DNA of 43,197 nucleotides from HK-STAS-PATE-2 sp035906575 (lineage in GTDB: Bacteria; Patescibacteriota; Patescibacteriia; 2-12-FULL-60-25). The position numbers were made by a program, and so were the translations under genes. Of the stretch, positions 6,544 to 15,032 are shown in pieces. A model generated the notes under the pieces. That model was given only the letters and a program-made list of their open reading frames with translations, did not search any database and had not been told where the DNA came from. Positions within the stretch are counted from its first letter, which is position 1. Each line of letters opens with the position of its first letter. The DNA lies in NCBI GenBank assembly GCA_035906575.1, contig JAMIEW010000071.1:1-43197 (forward strand), in the 5' to 3' direction.

Positions 6544-8442
6544 ATGTCTAAAATCCTCGGAATCGATCTCGGTACCACCAACTCCTGTATGGTGGTCATT
6601 GAAGGTGGTCAGCCAAAAGTTCTTGAAAACGCTGAAGGTGCTCGCACTACGCCATCGGTTGTTGCTGTTACGAAATCTGGCGAACGTCTCGTCGGTCAGG
6701 TCGCAAAACGCCAAGGCGTCGTGAACCCAGAAAATACGATTTTCTCAGCGAAGCGCTTAATGGGTCGCAGATATGACGATGCGGCCGTGCAGCGCGATTT
6801 GAAGTGGTTCCCATTCAAGGTGAGTAAAAAAGATGACGCGCCTCGTATCTCGATGGGCGGCAAAGACTATGCTCCTGAAGAAATCGCCGCCATGGTTTTG
6901 CAGAAGCTTAAAGCTGACGCTGAGGCTCGCATTGGCGAAAAGATCACCGAAGCCGTCATTACCGTGCCAGCTTACTTTGATGATGCTCAGCGCCAAGCGA
7001 CCAAAATCGCAGGTGAAATCGCTGGTTTGAATGTTCGTCGTATTATCAACGAACCAACGGCAGCAGCGCTTGCTTATGGTTTTGATCGCAAGAAAGACGA
7101 AAAGATCGTTGTCTACGATCTCGGCGGCGGTACCTTTGACGTATCCGTTCTTGAAGTAGCATATGATGCTGCTACTGAGCAGAATACGATTGAGGTACGC
7201 GCAACCAATGGTGATACTCACCTTGGTGGTGATGACTTTGATCAACGTATCATCGAATGGATCGTTGATGAATTTAAGAAATCTGAAGGTATCGACCTCG
7301 GTAAAGATAATCTCGCTTTGCAGCGCATTAAGGATGCTGCTGAAAAAGCCAAAATCGAACTCTCAAGCTCGATGGAAACCGAGATCAACCAGCCATTTAT
7401 CACGAGTGATAATGGCGTGCCAAAGCACTTAATGGTGAAGATTACGCGTTCAAAGCTTGAACAAATCGTTGGTGATCTCGTTGAGAAGTCTCTCGAGCCT
7501 TGCAAGAAGGCACTTTCAGATGCAGGTCTTTCGGCATCCGATATTAATGAAGTGATTCTTGTTGGTGGTATGACGCGTATGCCGCTTGTGCAGCAGACGG
7601 TTGAAAAGTTCTTTGGCAAAAAGCCAAATGCCACCGTTAACCCTGACGAAGTTGTTGCTGTTGGTGCCGCGATTCAAGCCGGTAACATGCAGGGTGATAT
7701 CAAGGGCGAAGTGCTCTTGCTCGACGTCGCGCCTCTTTCGCTTGGTATTGAAACCATGGGTGGCGTGATGACCAAGGTTATTGATCGCAATACAACTATC
7801 CCTACCTCGAAGTCACAGGTCTTCTCGACGGCCGCTGATAGCCAGCCTTCGGTAGAGATTCATGTGCTTCAGGGTGAACGCGATATGGCTGCCGACAATA
7901 AGTCGCTCGGCCGCTTCACGCTCTCGGATATCCCTCCAGCACCACGTGGCGTCCCTCAAATTGAAGTTACCTTCGATATTGATGCCAACGGTATTTTGAA
8001 CGTAAAGGCAAAAGATAAAGGCACTAATAAAGAACAGACAATCACTATCACCGCTTCAACGAATCTCGATAAAGACGAAGTTGAACGCATGAAAAAAGAC
8101 GCAGAAGCTCACGCTGCTGACGACAAAAAGCGCCGTGAATCGGTTGAAGTAAAGAACATGGCCGAAACCATGATCTATACGACCGAGAAGATGTTAAAAG
8201 ACGTCGGCGACAAAGCCAAAGAAGAAGACAAAAAAGTCGTCGAAGAAAAAATGGCCGCCCTCAAAGCGCTCAAAGACAGCGACGATATCGAAGCCATTAA
8301 AAAAGCCGCTGACGAACTCGCTACTGAAGCGCAAAAAGTCGGCGCCGCTCTCTACCAGACCCGTCCAGAGACAGAAATGCCTCCAGCAGACGGCGCTCAG
8401 GCAGAATCCGCCCCAGAACCAGAAGAACCAAAAGCTGAATAA
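6544..8442 (+). CDS. dnaK: Chaperone protein DnaK (Hsp70)
   Basis: 632 residues, normal length. The N-terminal ATPase domain shows the phosphate-1 motif ILGIDLGTTNSC at 4-15, VPAYFDDAQRQATK, NEPTAAALAYG and VYDLGGGTFDVSVLE, plus VILVGGMTRMPLVQ. The substrate-binding domain follows, with VLLLDVAPLSLGIET at its start. The lid region is helical and the tail is acidic (PEPEEPKAE) without a eukaryotic EEVD end. With GrpE and DnaJ, encoded on either side, it refolds and protects proteins. It lies 2 bases upstream of dnaJ. Its start follows TCCT with no purine-rich ribosome site. Confidence 0.98.
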   Translation: MSKILGIDLGTTNSCMVVIEGGQPKVLENAEGARTTPSVVAVTKSGERLVGQVAKRQGVVNPENTIFSAKRLMGRRYDDAAVQRDLKWFPFKVSKKDDAPRISMGGKDYAPEEIAAMVLQKLKADAEARIGEKITEAVITVPAYFDDAQRQATKIAGEIAGLNVRRIINEPTAAALAYGFDRKKDEKIVVYDLGGGTFDVSVLEVAYDAATEQNTIEVRATNGDTHLGGDDFDQRIIEWIVDEFKKSEGIDLGKDNLALQRIKDAAEKAKIELSSSMETEINQPFITSDNGVPKHLMVKITRSKLEQIVGDLVEKSLEPCKKALSDAGLSASDINEVILVGGMTRMPLVQQTVEKFFGKKPNATVNPDEVVAVGAAIQAGNMQGDIKGEVLLLDVAPLSLGIETMGGVMTKVIDRNTTIPTSKSQVFSTAADSQPSVEIHVLQGERDMAADNKSLGRFTLSDIPPAPRGVPQIEVTFDIDANGILNVKAKDKGTNKEQTITITASTNLDKDEVERMKKDAEAHAADDKKRRESVEVKNMAETMIYTTEKMLKDVGDKAKEEDKKVVEEKMAALKALKDSDDIEAIKKAADELATEAQKVGAALYQTRPETEMPPADGAQAESAPEPEEPKAE

Positions 8443-8444
8443 GC

Positions 8445-9521
8445 ATGGCCAAAGATTACTACGCGATATTAGGCGTTTCGAAGAGTGCGAGTGAGGACGA
8501 AATCAAAAAGGCATTTCGTCGCGCCGCGCATGAACATCACCCCGACAAAGGCGGTGATGCTTCGAAATTTAAGGATATTAACGAGGCTTACCAAATCCTT
8601 GGTGATAAAAAGAAGCGCTCGACCTATGACCAATTCGGTTCAGCTGCCTTTGAAAACGGTGGCGGGGGAGCGGGTGGGTTTGGTGGTGGTTTCGGTGGCT
8701 TTGATTTTGGTGGCGCTGGGTTTGATCCAAACCAATTCGGAGATCTTGGTGATGTCTTAGGTGAAATGTTCGGCTTTGGCGGTGGCGCTAAGCGTAATCG
8801 CGGCCGTGACATTGAAACCGAAGTCGATCTCACCTTTAAAGAATCAATCTTTGGCGCAAACAAAACCGTAAACCTCTATCGCACGAGTCTTTGCTCGGTC
8901 TGTAAAGGTGACGGTGCCGAACCAGGCACCGAACTCGAGACCTGTGGCGACTGTAAAGGCGAAGGCCGCGTGCGTCAGGCAACGCGTACCATGTTTGGCA
9001 CCATGCAAACCGTGGTGGCCTGTGCGACCTGTCACGGCAAAGGCAAAAAGCCAAAGACGCCATGCAAACATTGCAAAGGCTTTGGTGCCGAGAAGCGCAA
9101 TGTGAGCGTGACGGTTGGTATCCCGGCCGGTATCGATAATGGTGCGGTGCTTCAGGTGCAGGGTGAGGGCGAGGTCCCTGATCATGGTGGACAAGCTGGG
9201 GATCTTTTCTTGAGAATCCGCGTGAAACAGGACACGACCTTTCAACGCGAAGGTCAAACGATTTTCTCGACCATGTACGTACCAATTTCAACGCTTGCGC
9301 TTGGCGGTAAAATCCAAGTAGAGACGGTTGATGGTGCTGAGACGCATACGCTTAGCTCCGGTACGGGTTCGGGTGAAGAATTGGTCTTGCAGGGTAAAGG
9401 TGTCCCAGGGCGATCAGGCCGTCGTGGCGATCATGTCGTCAAAATCGAGGCTGATATCCCAGACAAACTCACCAAAGAACAAAAAGCATTGTTGGAGCAG
9501 TTGAAGGAGCAGGGATTGTAA
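8445..9521 (+). CDS. dnaJ: Chaperone protein DnaJ (Hsp40, type I)
   Basis: 358 residues with all type I DnaJ parts: J domain with the HPD motif at 32-34, a Gly/Phe-rich segment at about 70-118, and four CxxCxGxG zinc motifs (CSVCKGDG, CGDCKGEG, CATCHGKG and CKHCKGFG), followed by the C-terminal substrate-binding domains. It delivers clients to DnaK and stimulates ATP hydrolysis. It is the last gene of the HrcA-controlled operon, and a strong hairpin with a T run (9590-9619) follows inside an inverted-repeat element. Confidence 0.97.
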   Translation: MAKDYYAILGVSKSASEDEIKKAFRRAAHEHHPDKGGDASKFKDINEAYQILGDKKKRSTYDQFGSAAFENGGGGAGGFGGGFGGFDFGGAGFDPNQFGDLGDVLGEMFGFGGGAKRNRGRDIETEVDLTFKESIFGANKTVNLYRTSLCSVCKGDGAEPGTELETCGDCKGEGRVRQATRTMFGTMQTVVACATCHGKGKKPKTPCKHCKGFGAEKRNVSVTVGIPAGIDNGAVLQVQGEGEVPDHGGQAGDLFLRIRVKQDTTFQREGQTIFSTMYVPISTLALGGKIQVETVDGAETHTLSSGTGSGEELVLQGKGVPGRSGRRGDHVVKIEADIPDKLTKEQKALLEQLKEQGL

Positions 9522-9532
9522 CTCTCATGCCC

Positions 9533-9726
9533 CGCACCCCCTACCCCCGGTTGTCACATATATTGGTTGTTATAGATATGCGCCAACCGACCCCTTCCCA
9601 CATCTGGGAAGGGGTTTTTGGTACTTCACTTCAGTTCTTACTCAGAACAGACAAACCCCTTCCACAAACGTGGGAAGGGGTCGCCCGACGAAGGCTCTGC
9701 GTAGTCGGGCGGGGGTAGGGGGTGCG
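9533..9726. repeat. MITE-like inverted-repeat element after dnaJ
   Basis: A 194-base unit bounded by a perfect 17-base inverted repeat: CGCACCCCCTACCCCCG at 9533-9549 and its complement at 9710-9726. Inside are two related hairpins built on ACCCCTTCC/GGAAGGGGT (9590-9615 and about 9655-9681) and a GCCCGAC/GTCGGGC pair (9683-9689 and 9704-9710). No convincing gene lies inside. The 11-mer CCCGACGAAGG at 9684-9694 also occurs in the right end of DUF559 element 2 (16227-16237). The element fills most of the dnaJ-to-9757 gap. Confidence 0.7.
9590..9619 (+). terminator. Rho-independent terminator of the dnaK operon
   Basis: Perfect 11-base stem ACCCCTTCCCA / TGGGAAGGGGT with a 4-base loop, followed by TTTT. 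It lies about 70 bases after the dnaJ stop, within the inverted-repeat element. Confidence 0.75.
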
Positions 9727-9742
9727 ATGGGTTGATGCTTTT

Positions 9743-9750
9743 GGTATCAT
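9743..9750 (+). promoter_or_regulatory. -10 element giving a leaderless transcript
   Basis: TGG lies one base before and overlapping the hexamer TATCAT (9745-9750), close to an extended -10. Exactly six bases separate the hexamer from the ATG at 9757, so transcription should begin at or next to the start codon. No good -35 is visible. Confidence 0.5.
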
Positions 9751-9756
9751 GCGCTC

Positions 9757-10290
9757 ATGACCACCACCGTGGCGATGGTAATTAGCGGCTTTGCCGTTAC
9801 CTGGGAGATGCTTTTGCTCGGTGGTCTTTTGTTGTCCGGGATTATTTATGGTTTTGTCGTTGGACGCGACCGCGCCGTCACCGTACTTTTGGCGACCTAT
9901 GTGTCTTTGGCCGTGGTGACCAATGCGCCGATTCTCGGCCGCATTAATATCGCGCTCGGCATCAGTAAATCACCATGGCTGACGTTGTTCTGGTTCTTTG
10001 GTGTCTTTGTCATCGCTTTTTTAATCTTGTGGCGCAGTGCGCTATTGCGTTCATTGGCGAGCAATCGCGGTGCGTGGTGGGAGACGCTGTTGTTTAGCAT
10101 CATGCAAATTGGGCTTTTCTTAAGTATCGCGTTGTATTTGATCCCGCCCGACATGTTGAAGGTATTATCTTTCGTGACCCTTCAAACCTTTACCGACGAA
10201 CTCGGCCGCTCATTTTGGCTCTTGGCGCCACTCGTCTTTTTGGGGATTCTCGGCGGCTCAGGCGGTGGTCGCACCGACGATTTGGACTAA
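9757..10290 (+). CDS. Hypothetical integral membrane protein
   Basis: 177 residues, not assigned to a family. Hydrophobic stretches at about 4-35, 38-58, 70-92, 108-130 and 155-172 suggest four or five membrane helices. A short Gly/Asp tail (GGSGGGRTDDLD) should face the cytoplasm. The arrangement faintly recalls CvpA-like small membrane proteins, but I see no diagnostic motif. It follows the inverted-repeat element, has its own likely leaderless promoter, and ends 27 bases before cysS. The coding frame is convincing because codon use matches neighbouring genes and no competing frame is open. Confidence 0.75.
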   Translation: MTTTVAMVISGFAVTWEMLLLGGLLLSGIIYGFVVGRDRAVTVLLATYVSLAVVTNAPILGRINIALGISKSPWLTLFWFFGVFVIAFLILWRSALLRSLASNRGAWWETLLFSIMQIGLFLSIALYLIPPDMLKVLSFVTLQTFTDELGRSFWLLAPLVFLGILGGSGGGRTDDLD

Positions 10291-10317
10291 CCTCGGCCTT
10301 TTGGGTAAGGTACGGCC

Positions 10318-11691
10318 ATGTTGCGCATCTATAATACCCTGACCCATAGCGAGCAGGACTTCACCCCGATCAAGGCCGGCGAGGTCGGTTTGTATACCTG
10401 TGGACCAACCGTCTATGGCCGCGCCCATGTGGGTAATTTGCGTGCGTATGTCTTTGAGGATGTCTTAAAACGCACCCTCACCACGCTCGGATTCAAGGTG
10501 AAACATGTCATGAATATCACCGACGTTGGTCATTTGGTTGGTGATGGCGATGTCGGCGAAGACAAGGTTGAAAGCACCGCGACTCGCCTCGGCCGCACCG
10601 CTTGGGATATCGCCAAAGACTATGAAGCGATGTTTGTTGAAGATATTGCTAAGATGAATATCTTGCCACCAGATCACATGCCAAGAGCGACCGATCATAT
10701 CAAAGAACAAATTGATCTCGTTTTAACGCTTGAGAAGCAAGGCTTTACCTATACGACGAGCGATGGTGTCTATTTTGATGTCGCTAAGTTTGAAAAGTAC
10801 GGTGAGCTCTCGGGTCAATCACTCGCCGACAAGCTCGCTGGCGTACGCGTCGAAGAAAACGAAGAAAAACGCCACCCAGCCGATTTTGCTTTGTGGAAGT
10901 TTTCACCTGCCGGCCACAAGCGTCATATGGAGTGGGAGAGTCCTTGGGGCGTTGGATTTCCTGGTTGGCATCTTGAGTGTTCGGCGATGGCGCGTGCCTA
11001 TCTTGGTCAGCCTTTCGATATCCATTGCGGAGGTGTTGATCATATCGCCGTCCACCACGAAAACGAAATCGCCCAGAGTGAAGCCGCCTACCACGAACCG
11101 CTTGCCAACTATTGGATGCATGGCGAATTCTTGCTGATGGATAATCAGAAGATGTCCAAGTCGCTCGGTAATCTGTATGTCTTGCATGAGATTGTTGAAC
11201 GCGGTTTTGAGCCTTTGGCATTGCGTCTCTATTTCTTGGGGGCAAATTACCGCCAAAAACAAAACTTCACCTGGGAGAGTTTAGAAGGTGCCCAAAATAG
11301 CTTGAAGCGATTACGCGCCGACATGAAAGGTCTTTCAAAAGACGGGCAAGTAAATGAAGGCTTTATGACAAAATTCAAAGAAGCAATCAGTCAGGACTTA
11401 AATATCCCAAGTGCCTTAGCGGTATTGCATGAAGTCTTAGGTTCGGATCTTTCTGCAGGGGAGAAAGGTGCTACGGTTATGGTCATGGACGAAGTCTTTG
11501 GCCTCGGTCTCGCTGACTGGATCGGCAAGGTTGAATCTGTCCCAGCTGAAATAACAGCGCTGGCCGAAGCTCGCTGGCAAGCCAAGATTGCCAAAGACTT
11601 TGCCAAATCCGACGAGCTCCGCCTCGCCCTCACTGAAGCCGGCTGGAATATGAAAGACGGCAAAGACGGGTACGAACTCGAGAGAATCTAA
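10318..11691 (+). CDS. cysS: Cysteinyl-tRNA synthetase
   Basis: 457 residues, the normal length for class I CysRS. It charges tRNA-Cys with cysteine in the cytoplasm. The HIGH-type signature is HVGN at 37-40 within YTCGPTVYGRAHVGNLRAYV; Cys28 is the first zinc ligand, and further ligands lie in GWHLECSAM and the HHENE region. The KMSKS loop begins at residue 278 (KMSKSLGN). The C-terminal helical domain is present. The weak hexamer TAAGGT lies six bases before the ATG, like other starts here, but it could equally be read from the upstream gene. A terminator follows directly. Confidence 0.98.
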   Translation: MLRIYNTLTHSEQDFTPIKAGEVGLYTCGPTVYGRAHVGNLRAYVFEDVLKRTLTTLGFKVKHVMNITDVGHLVGDGDVGEDKVESTATRLGRTAWDIAKDYEAMFVEDIAKMNILPPDHMPRATDHIKEQIDLVLTLEKQGFTYTTSDGVYFDVAKFEKYGELSGQSLADKLAGVRVEENEEKRHPADFALWKFSPAGHKRHMEWESPWGVGFPGWHLECSAMARAYLGQPFDIHCGGVDHIAVHHENEIAQSEAAYHEPLANYWMHGEFLLMDNQKMSKSLGNLYVLHEIVERGFEPLALRLYFLGANYRQKQNFTWESLEGAQNSLKRLRADMKGLSKDGQVNEGFMTKFKEAISQDLNIPSALAVLHEVLGSDLSAGEKGATVMVMDEVFGLGLADWIGKVESVPAEITALAEARWQAKIAKDFAKSDELRLALTEAGWNMKDGKDGYELERI

Positions 11692-11695
11692 ACAA

Positions 11696-11716
11696 AACCC
11701 GCTACGGCGGGTTTTT
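11696..11716 (+). terminator. Rho-independent terminator after cysS
   Basis: Stem AACCCGC / GCGGGTT with loop TACG, followed by a T run to 11716. It starts 4 bases after the cysS stop. Confidence 0.85.
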
Positions 11717-11724
11717 GGTTGTCG

Positions 11725-11733
11725 TGGTATAAT
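11725..11733 (+). promoter_or_regulatory. Extended -10 promoter for the VirD4-like unit
   Basis: TGG followed by a perfect TATAAT (11728-11733), so an extended -10. Six bases (GAATAC) lie between it and the ATG at 11740, placing the transcript start at the start codon. It sits directly after the cysS terminator. Confidence 0.7.
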
Positions 11734-11739
11734 GAATAC

Positions 11740-12393
11740 ATGTCCGACGGTGGATTTTTAGAGGGTTTTGATTCAGGCGCGAGCCCATCACCTGAGCCTG
11801 CTTCGCCCGAGCCACAAGCCCCTGAACCGGTGCAAGAAGCACCGGCGCCCGTTTTTGTTGCCGAAGAACCGGTAGATTTGGGCTATACAACGGAGCCAGG
11901 CGAGACCATGACTCCTGGTCAGGCTGACCGCCTCGCGTTACAAGAGCTCGACCAAGATAATTTTTTAGAGCAAGGCATCGAACAAGAGTCAGTTTCTTCA
12001 GACCGCGCCATAGAATCTGCCGGAGCTTCAACGGTCGCTGCCGCTGTCGTCACAGGCAAAAAGCAACAGACTGAAATAGAAGTCGTCAAAGACGAGGTAT
12101 ACGAAGAAGTTGAAAAGATCGTTGAAGACGGCCTCGGTCCATTTGTTGAGACGATGGAGCCAAATGCCAAAGAACGCTTCGTTAAAAAAGGTCGCGAAAT
12201 CACCGCCATTATTGCGGGCATGGTGCGTAGCATGCATGTCAAAACCAAAGATGTTTTTCGTTTATTGAAAGAATGGTTATTAACGATCCCTGGCGTGAAC
12301 AAGTTTTTTCTTGAACAGGAAGTCAAAATCAAAACCGATCGAATCACTGAACTTGATCGCGTGCGTCGCGAAGAATCCGAGCCAAAGCTTTAA
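11740..12393 (+). CDS. Conserved-looking hypothetical protein, partner of VirD4-like ATPase
   Basis: 217 residues from the ATG six bases after TATAAT; an earlier in-frame start would lie within the promoter. Residues 1-60 are a low-complexity Pro/Glu/Ala/Ser region, probably disordered. Residues about 105-205 look helical, with VKDEVYEEVEKIVEDGLGPF and an amphipathic stretch around AIIAGMVRSM and LLKEWLLTIPGVNKFF that might touch the membrane. No family is recognised. It ends 10 bases before the large ATPase gene and shares its promoter, so a helper or regulatory role for that ATPase is the simplest guess. Confidence 0.7.
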   Translation: MSDGGFLEGFDSGASPSPEPASPEPQAPEPVQEAPAPVFVAEEPVDLGYTTEPGETMTPGQADRLALQELDQDNFLEQGIEQESVSSDRAIESAGASTVAAAVVTGKKQQTEIEVVKDEVYEEVEKIVEDGLGPFVETMEPNAKERFVKKGREITAIIAGMVRSMHVKTKDVFRLLKEWLLTIPGVNKFFLEQEVKIKTDRITELDRVRREESEPKL

Positions 12394-12403
12394 ACCCACC
12401 AAC

Positions 12404-14983
12404 ATGTTCTTTCTTTCTCTTCTGCAAATAACCCTTGAGACGCCAACCGATGTCGGAGTGGGGAGTTCGGCATTGCAGGTTTTTGATGTGAGTACGCTTT
12501 TATCGAATCCAATGGTATTGCTAGTATTAGCGCTTTTGGGTCTTGTTGTCTTTGTCGCGATAGCGATTAATGTCGCACGGTTATTTTTACGTGGTAGCAA
12601 GGCTGCGGATGCGGCGTTTAAGACCAAGGTATTGATGGTGCGCGTCCCTAAGAACTTGTCAGCGGACGATGCCAAACAAAACGCCTCCCAGTCTCAGATT
12701 CAAGAATCGATCGGTGCCATGGAGACGGTATTCGCTACTGTCGGTGCCTTGAAAACACAAAAAGGTTTTAAGGCTTGGCTTTATGGTCGTGACGATGTCT
12801 TCTCGTTTGAAATCGTTTCACACCGCAGCAAGATCTCGTTTTATGTAACGGTACCTGAAAAACAGGTCACTTTTATCGAGCAACAAATTCTGGCTCAATA
12901 TCCGAACGCGCAAGTTGAAGAAGTTCCGGATTACAATCTCTTTACGCCAACCGGCGTTATTTTGGGGAGTTATTTAGCGTTTCGTCGCGAGAACTTTTTT
13001 CCTATCAAGACCTATCGAAAACTTGATTCGGATTCGATGAACGGTTTGACGAATTCGCTTTCAAAGATTGAGGACGCAGATGGTGCCGCTATTCAATATG
13101 TCGTGCGAACAGCACCTCCGTGGTGGCGTTCTGAGGGGTTGCGTATTGCGCGTGGTTTGCAAAATGGCAAGAAAATGAAGGACTTGCAAGGCGGTAGTAT
13201 CTTCTCCTCCGTGGGTAAGGAGCTTGGTAAATTTGCTACAACGAGCAGCAAAGACGACAAGCCAAAAGAAAACCAAAGCCTCTCGGCGTTAGAGCAAGAG
13301 ATGGCCAAAGGTCTCGAAGAAAAAGCTTCAAAGGCTGGTCTGGATGTGAATGTGCGTATTGTTGTTTCCGCACGCACGCCAGAGATTGCACAGCGCTATC
13401 TGAACGATATACTTGGTTCATACGGTCAATTCAATATCTACGAATATGGCAATGGCTTTAAACATCAGATGCCAAGTCGCCAACAGCGCGTCATTCGTGA
13501 TTTTATCTACCGTTCTTTTGATGAGAATTTCAAAATGGTGATGAATTCTGAAGAGATGGCGACGGTATTTCATTTGCCGTTGCCGACGACCGAGACGCCA
13601 AAGATCAATTGGCTTCTTTCACGCAAAGCGCTTCCACCATCCAACCTACCTGAAACGGGCCTCTTATTGGGTAAGTCAACGTATCGTGGTCATAACTACG
13701 ATATTCGCATCAAGCAAGAAGATCGCCGTCGTCACATGTATATCATCGGTAAATCCGGTTCGGGTAAAACCGAGATGATGAAATCCATGGTCCAGCAAGA
13801 CATTCAAGAGGGCCGCGGCGTTTGCGTTATTGATCCGCACGGCGATTTTGCTGACGATGCGCTCGCCTTTGTCCCAAAAGAACGTGCTGAAGACGTGATC
13901 TTCTTTGACCCTGCCGACTTTGAGCGTCCGATGGGTTTGAATATGTTGGAGTTTGATCCAGCAAAACCTGAGCAAAAGACCTTTGTGATCAATGAGATGT
14001 TGAAGATCTTTGACAAGCTCTACGATCTCAAATCAACCGGTGGTCCGATGTTTGAATTGTATATGCGCAATGCTATTTTGCTTTTGATGGAAGATCCAGA
14101 ATCCGGTTCAACCCTGATGGAGATTCCAAAGGTTCTTGCTGACGAAGATTATCGCAATTACAAATTATCCAAGTGTAAATCACAGGATGTTAAAGACTTT
14201 TGGACGAAAGAAGCGCTTAAAGCAGGTGGTGAAGCATCGCTCGCCAATATGGTGCCGTACATCACCTCTAAGCTCACCCCGTTCATTTATAACGACTACA
14301 TGCGACCGATTATTGGTCAGCAGAAAAGTGCATTTAATGTACGCGACGTGATGGATGGCCAAAAAATTCTTCTGCTCAAGCTCTCAAAAGGCAAGATCGG
14401 CGATTTGAATGCATATCTCATTGGTATGGTGCTTGTTGGTAAGATTTTGATGGCGGCTCTCGCTCGTGCTGATACCGATGCTAAAGACCGTAAAGATTTC
14501 TATCTCTATATCGATGAGTTTCAGAACTTCTTAACCGATTCAATTTCGGCCATTCTCTCTGAGGCACGTAAGTACGGCCTTGACCTCATCATCGCCCATC
14601 AATTCATTGGCCAGCTCGAGAATAAGGGCGATACCGCGATTCGTGATGCGATTTTTGGTAACGTAGGTTCGATGTTCGTTAATCGTGTCGGTGTTGAAGA
14701 TGCTGAATTCTTAGCCAAAGAATTTGCGCCAACGTTTAGCGAGTATGATTTGGTGAATGTCGAAGCCTTCACTTTTAATGCCAAGATCCTGATTGATAAC
14801 CAAGCGTCTAAGCCGTTTAACTTTCAGCCTAGCCGCATTCAGCTTCCAAAATCCAATGAGCTCGCTAATATGATCAAAGAGCTCTCGCGTTATAAATTCG
14901 GCCGCAAACGCGCCTTGGTTGAGGCAGAAATCGCCCAGCGTCGTGAGATGACGGCGCTCGCCGGTGATGACGCGTTTCTCTAA
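12404..14983 (+). CDS. VirD4/TraG-like (TraM-TraD-binding family) ATPase with membrane anchor
   Basis: 859 residues from the ATG at 12404; the frame stays open further upstream, but that part overlaps the previous gene in another phase. One membrane helix lies near 40-63 (MVLLVLALLGLVVFVAIAI). After a variable domain comes the RecA-like motor: Walker A GKSGSGKT at 449-456, IDPHGDFADD, and the Walker B-like YLYIDEFQNF with Asp704-Glu705, followed by SEARKYGLDLIIAHQ, the usual motif of type IV coupling ATPases. Such proteins move DNA or protein through a membrane channel. No relaxase, VirB4 or pilus genes are nearby, so the partner machinery is either elsewhere or absent. Confidence 0.88.
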   Translation: MFFLSLLQITLETPTDVGVGSSALQVFDVSTLLSNPMVLLVLALLGLVVFVAIAINVARLFLRGSKAADAAFKTKVLMVRVPKNLSADDAKQNASQSQIQESIGAMETVFATVGALKTQKGFKAWLYGRDDVFSFEIVSHRSKISFYVTVPEKQVTFIEQQILAQYPNAQVEEVPDYNLFTPTGVILGSYLAFRRENFFPIKTYRKLDSDSMNGLTNSLSKIEDADGAAIQYVVRTAPPWWRSEGLRIARGLQNGKKMKDLQGGSIFSSVGKELGKFATTSSKDDKPKENQSLSALEQEMAKGLEEKASKAGLDVNVRIVVSARTPEIAQRYLNDILGSYGQFNIYEYGNGFKHQMPSRQQRVIRDFIYRSFDENFKMVMNSEEMATVFHLPLPTTETPKINWLLSRKALPPSNLPETGLLLGKSTYRGHNYDIRIKQEDRRRHMYIIGKSGSGKTEMMKSMVQQDIQEGRGVCVIDPHGDFADDALAFVPKERAEDVIFFDPADFERPMGLNMLEFDPAKPEQKTFVINEMLKIFDKLYDLKSTGGPMFELYMRNAILLLMEDPESGSTLMEIPKVLADEDYRNYKLSKCKSQDVKDFWTKEALKAGGEASLANMVPYITSKLTPFIYNDYMRPIIGQQKSAFNVRDVMDGQKILLLKLSKGKIGDLNAYLIGMVLVGKILMAALARADTDAKDRKDFYLYIDEFQNFLTDSISAILSEARKYGLDLIIAHQFIGQLENKGDTAIRDAIFGNVGSMFVNRVGVEDAEFLAKEFAPTFSEYDLVNVEAFTFNAKILIDNQASKPFNFQPSRIQLPKSNELANMIKELSRYKFGRKRALVEAEIAQRREMTALAGDDAFL

Positions 14984-14988
14984 TGCGT

Positions 14989-14994
14989 TATACT
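14989..14994 (+). promoter_or_regulatory. Possible -10 box upstream of 15033
   Basis: TATACT (5 of 6 to consensus) in the 49-base gap after the ATPase gene. There is no clear -35; the resulting leader would be about 30 bases. Weak support. Confidence 0.35.
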
Positions 14995-15032
14995 AAGTCA
15001 TATCTAATATCCAATAGCTAAACCTACCTAAT

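Noticed and set aside
8836..9291. Long minus-strand frame opposite dnaJ
   Set aside because: Arg/His/Ser/Pro-rich product with no fold pattern, fully antisense to the zinc-finger region of a clear dnaJ gene.
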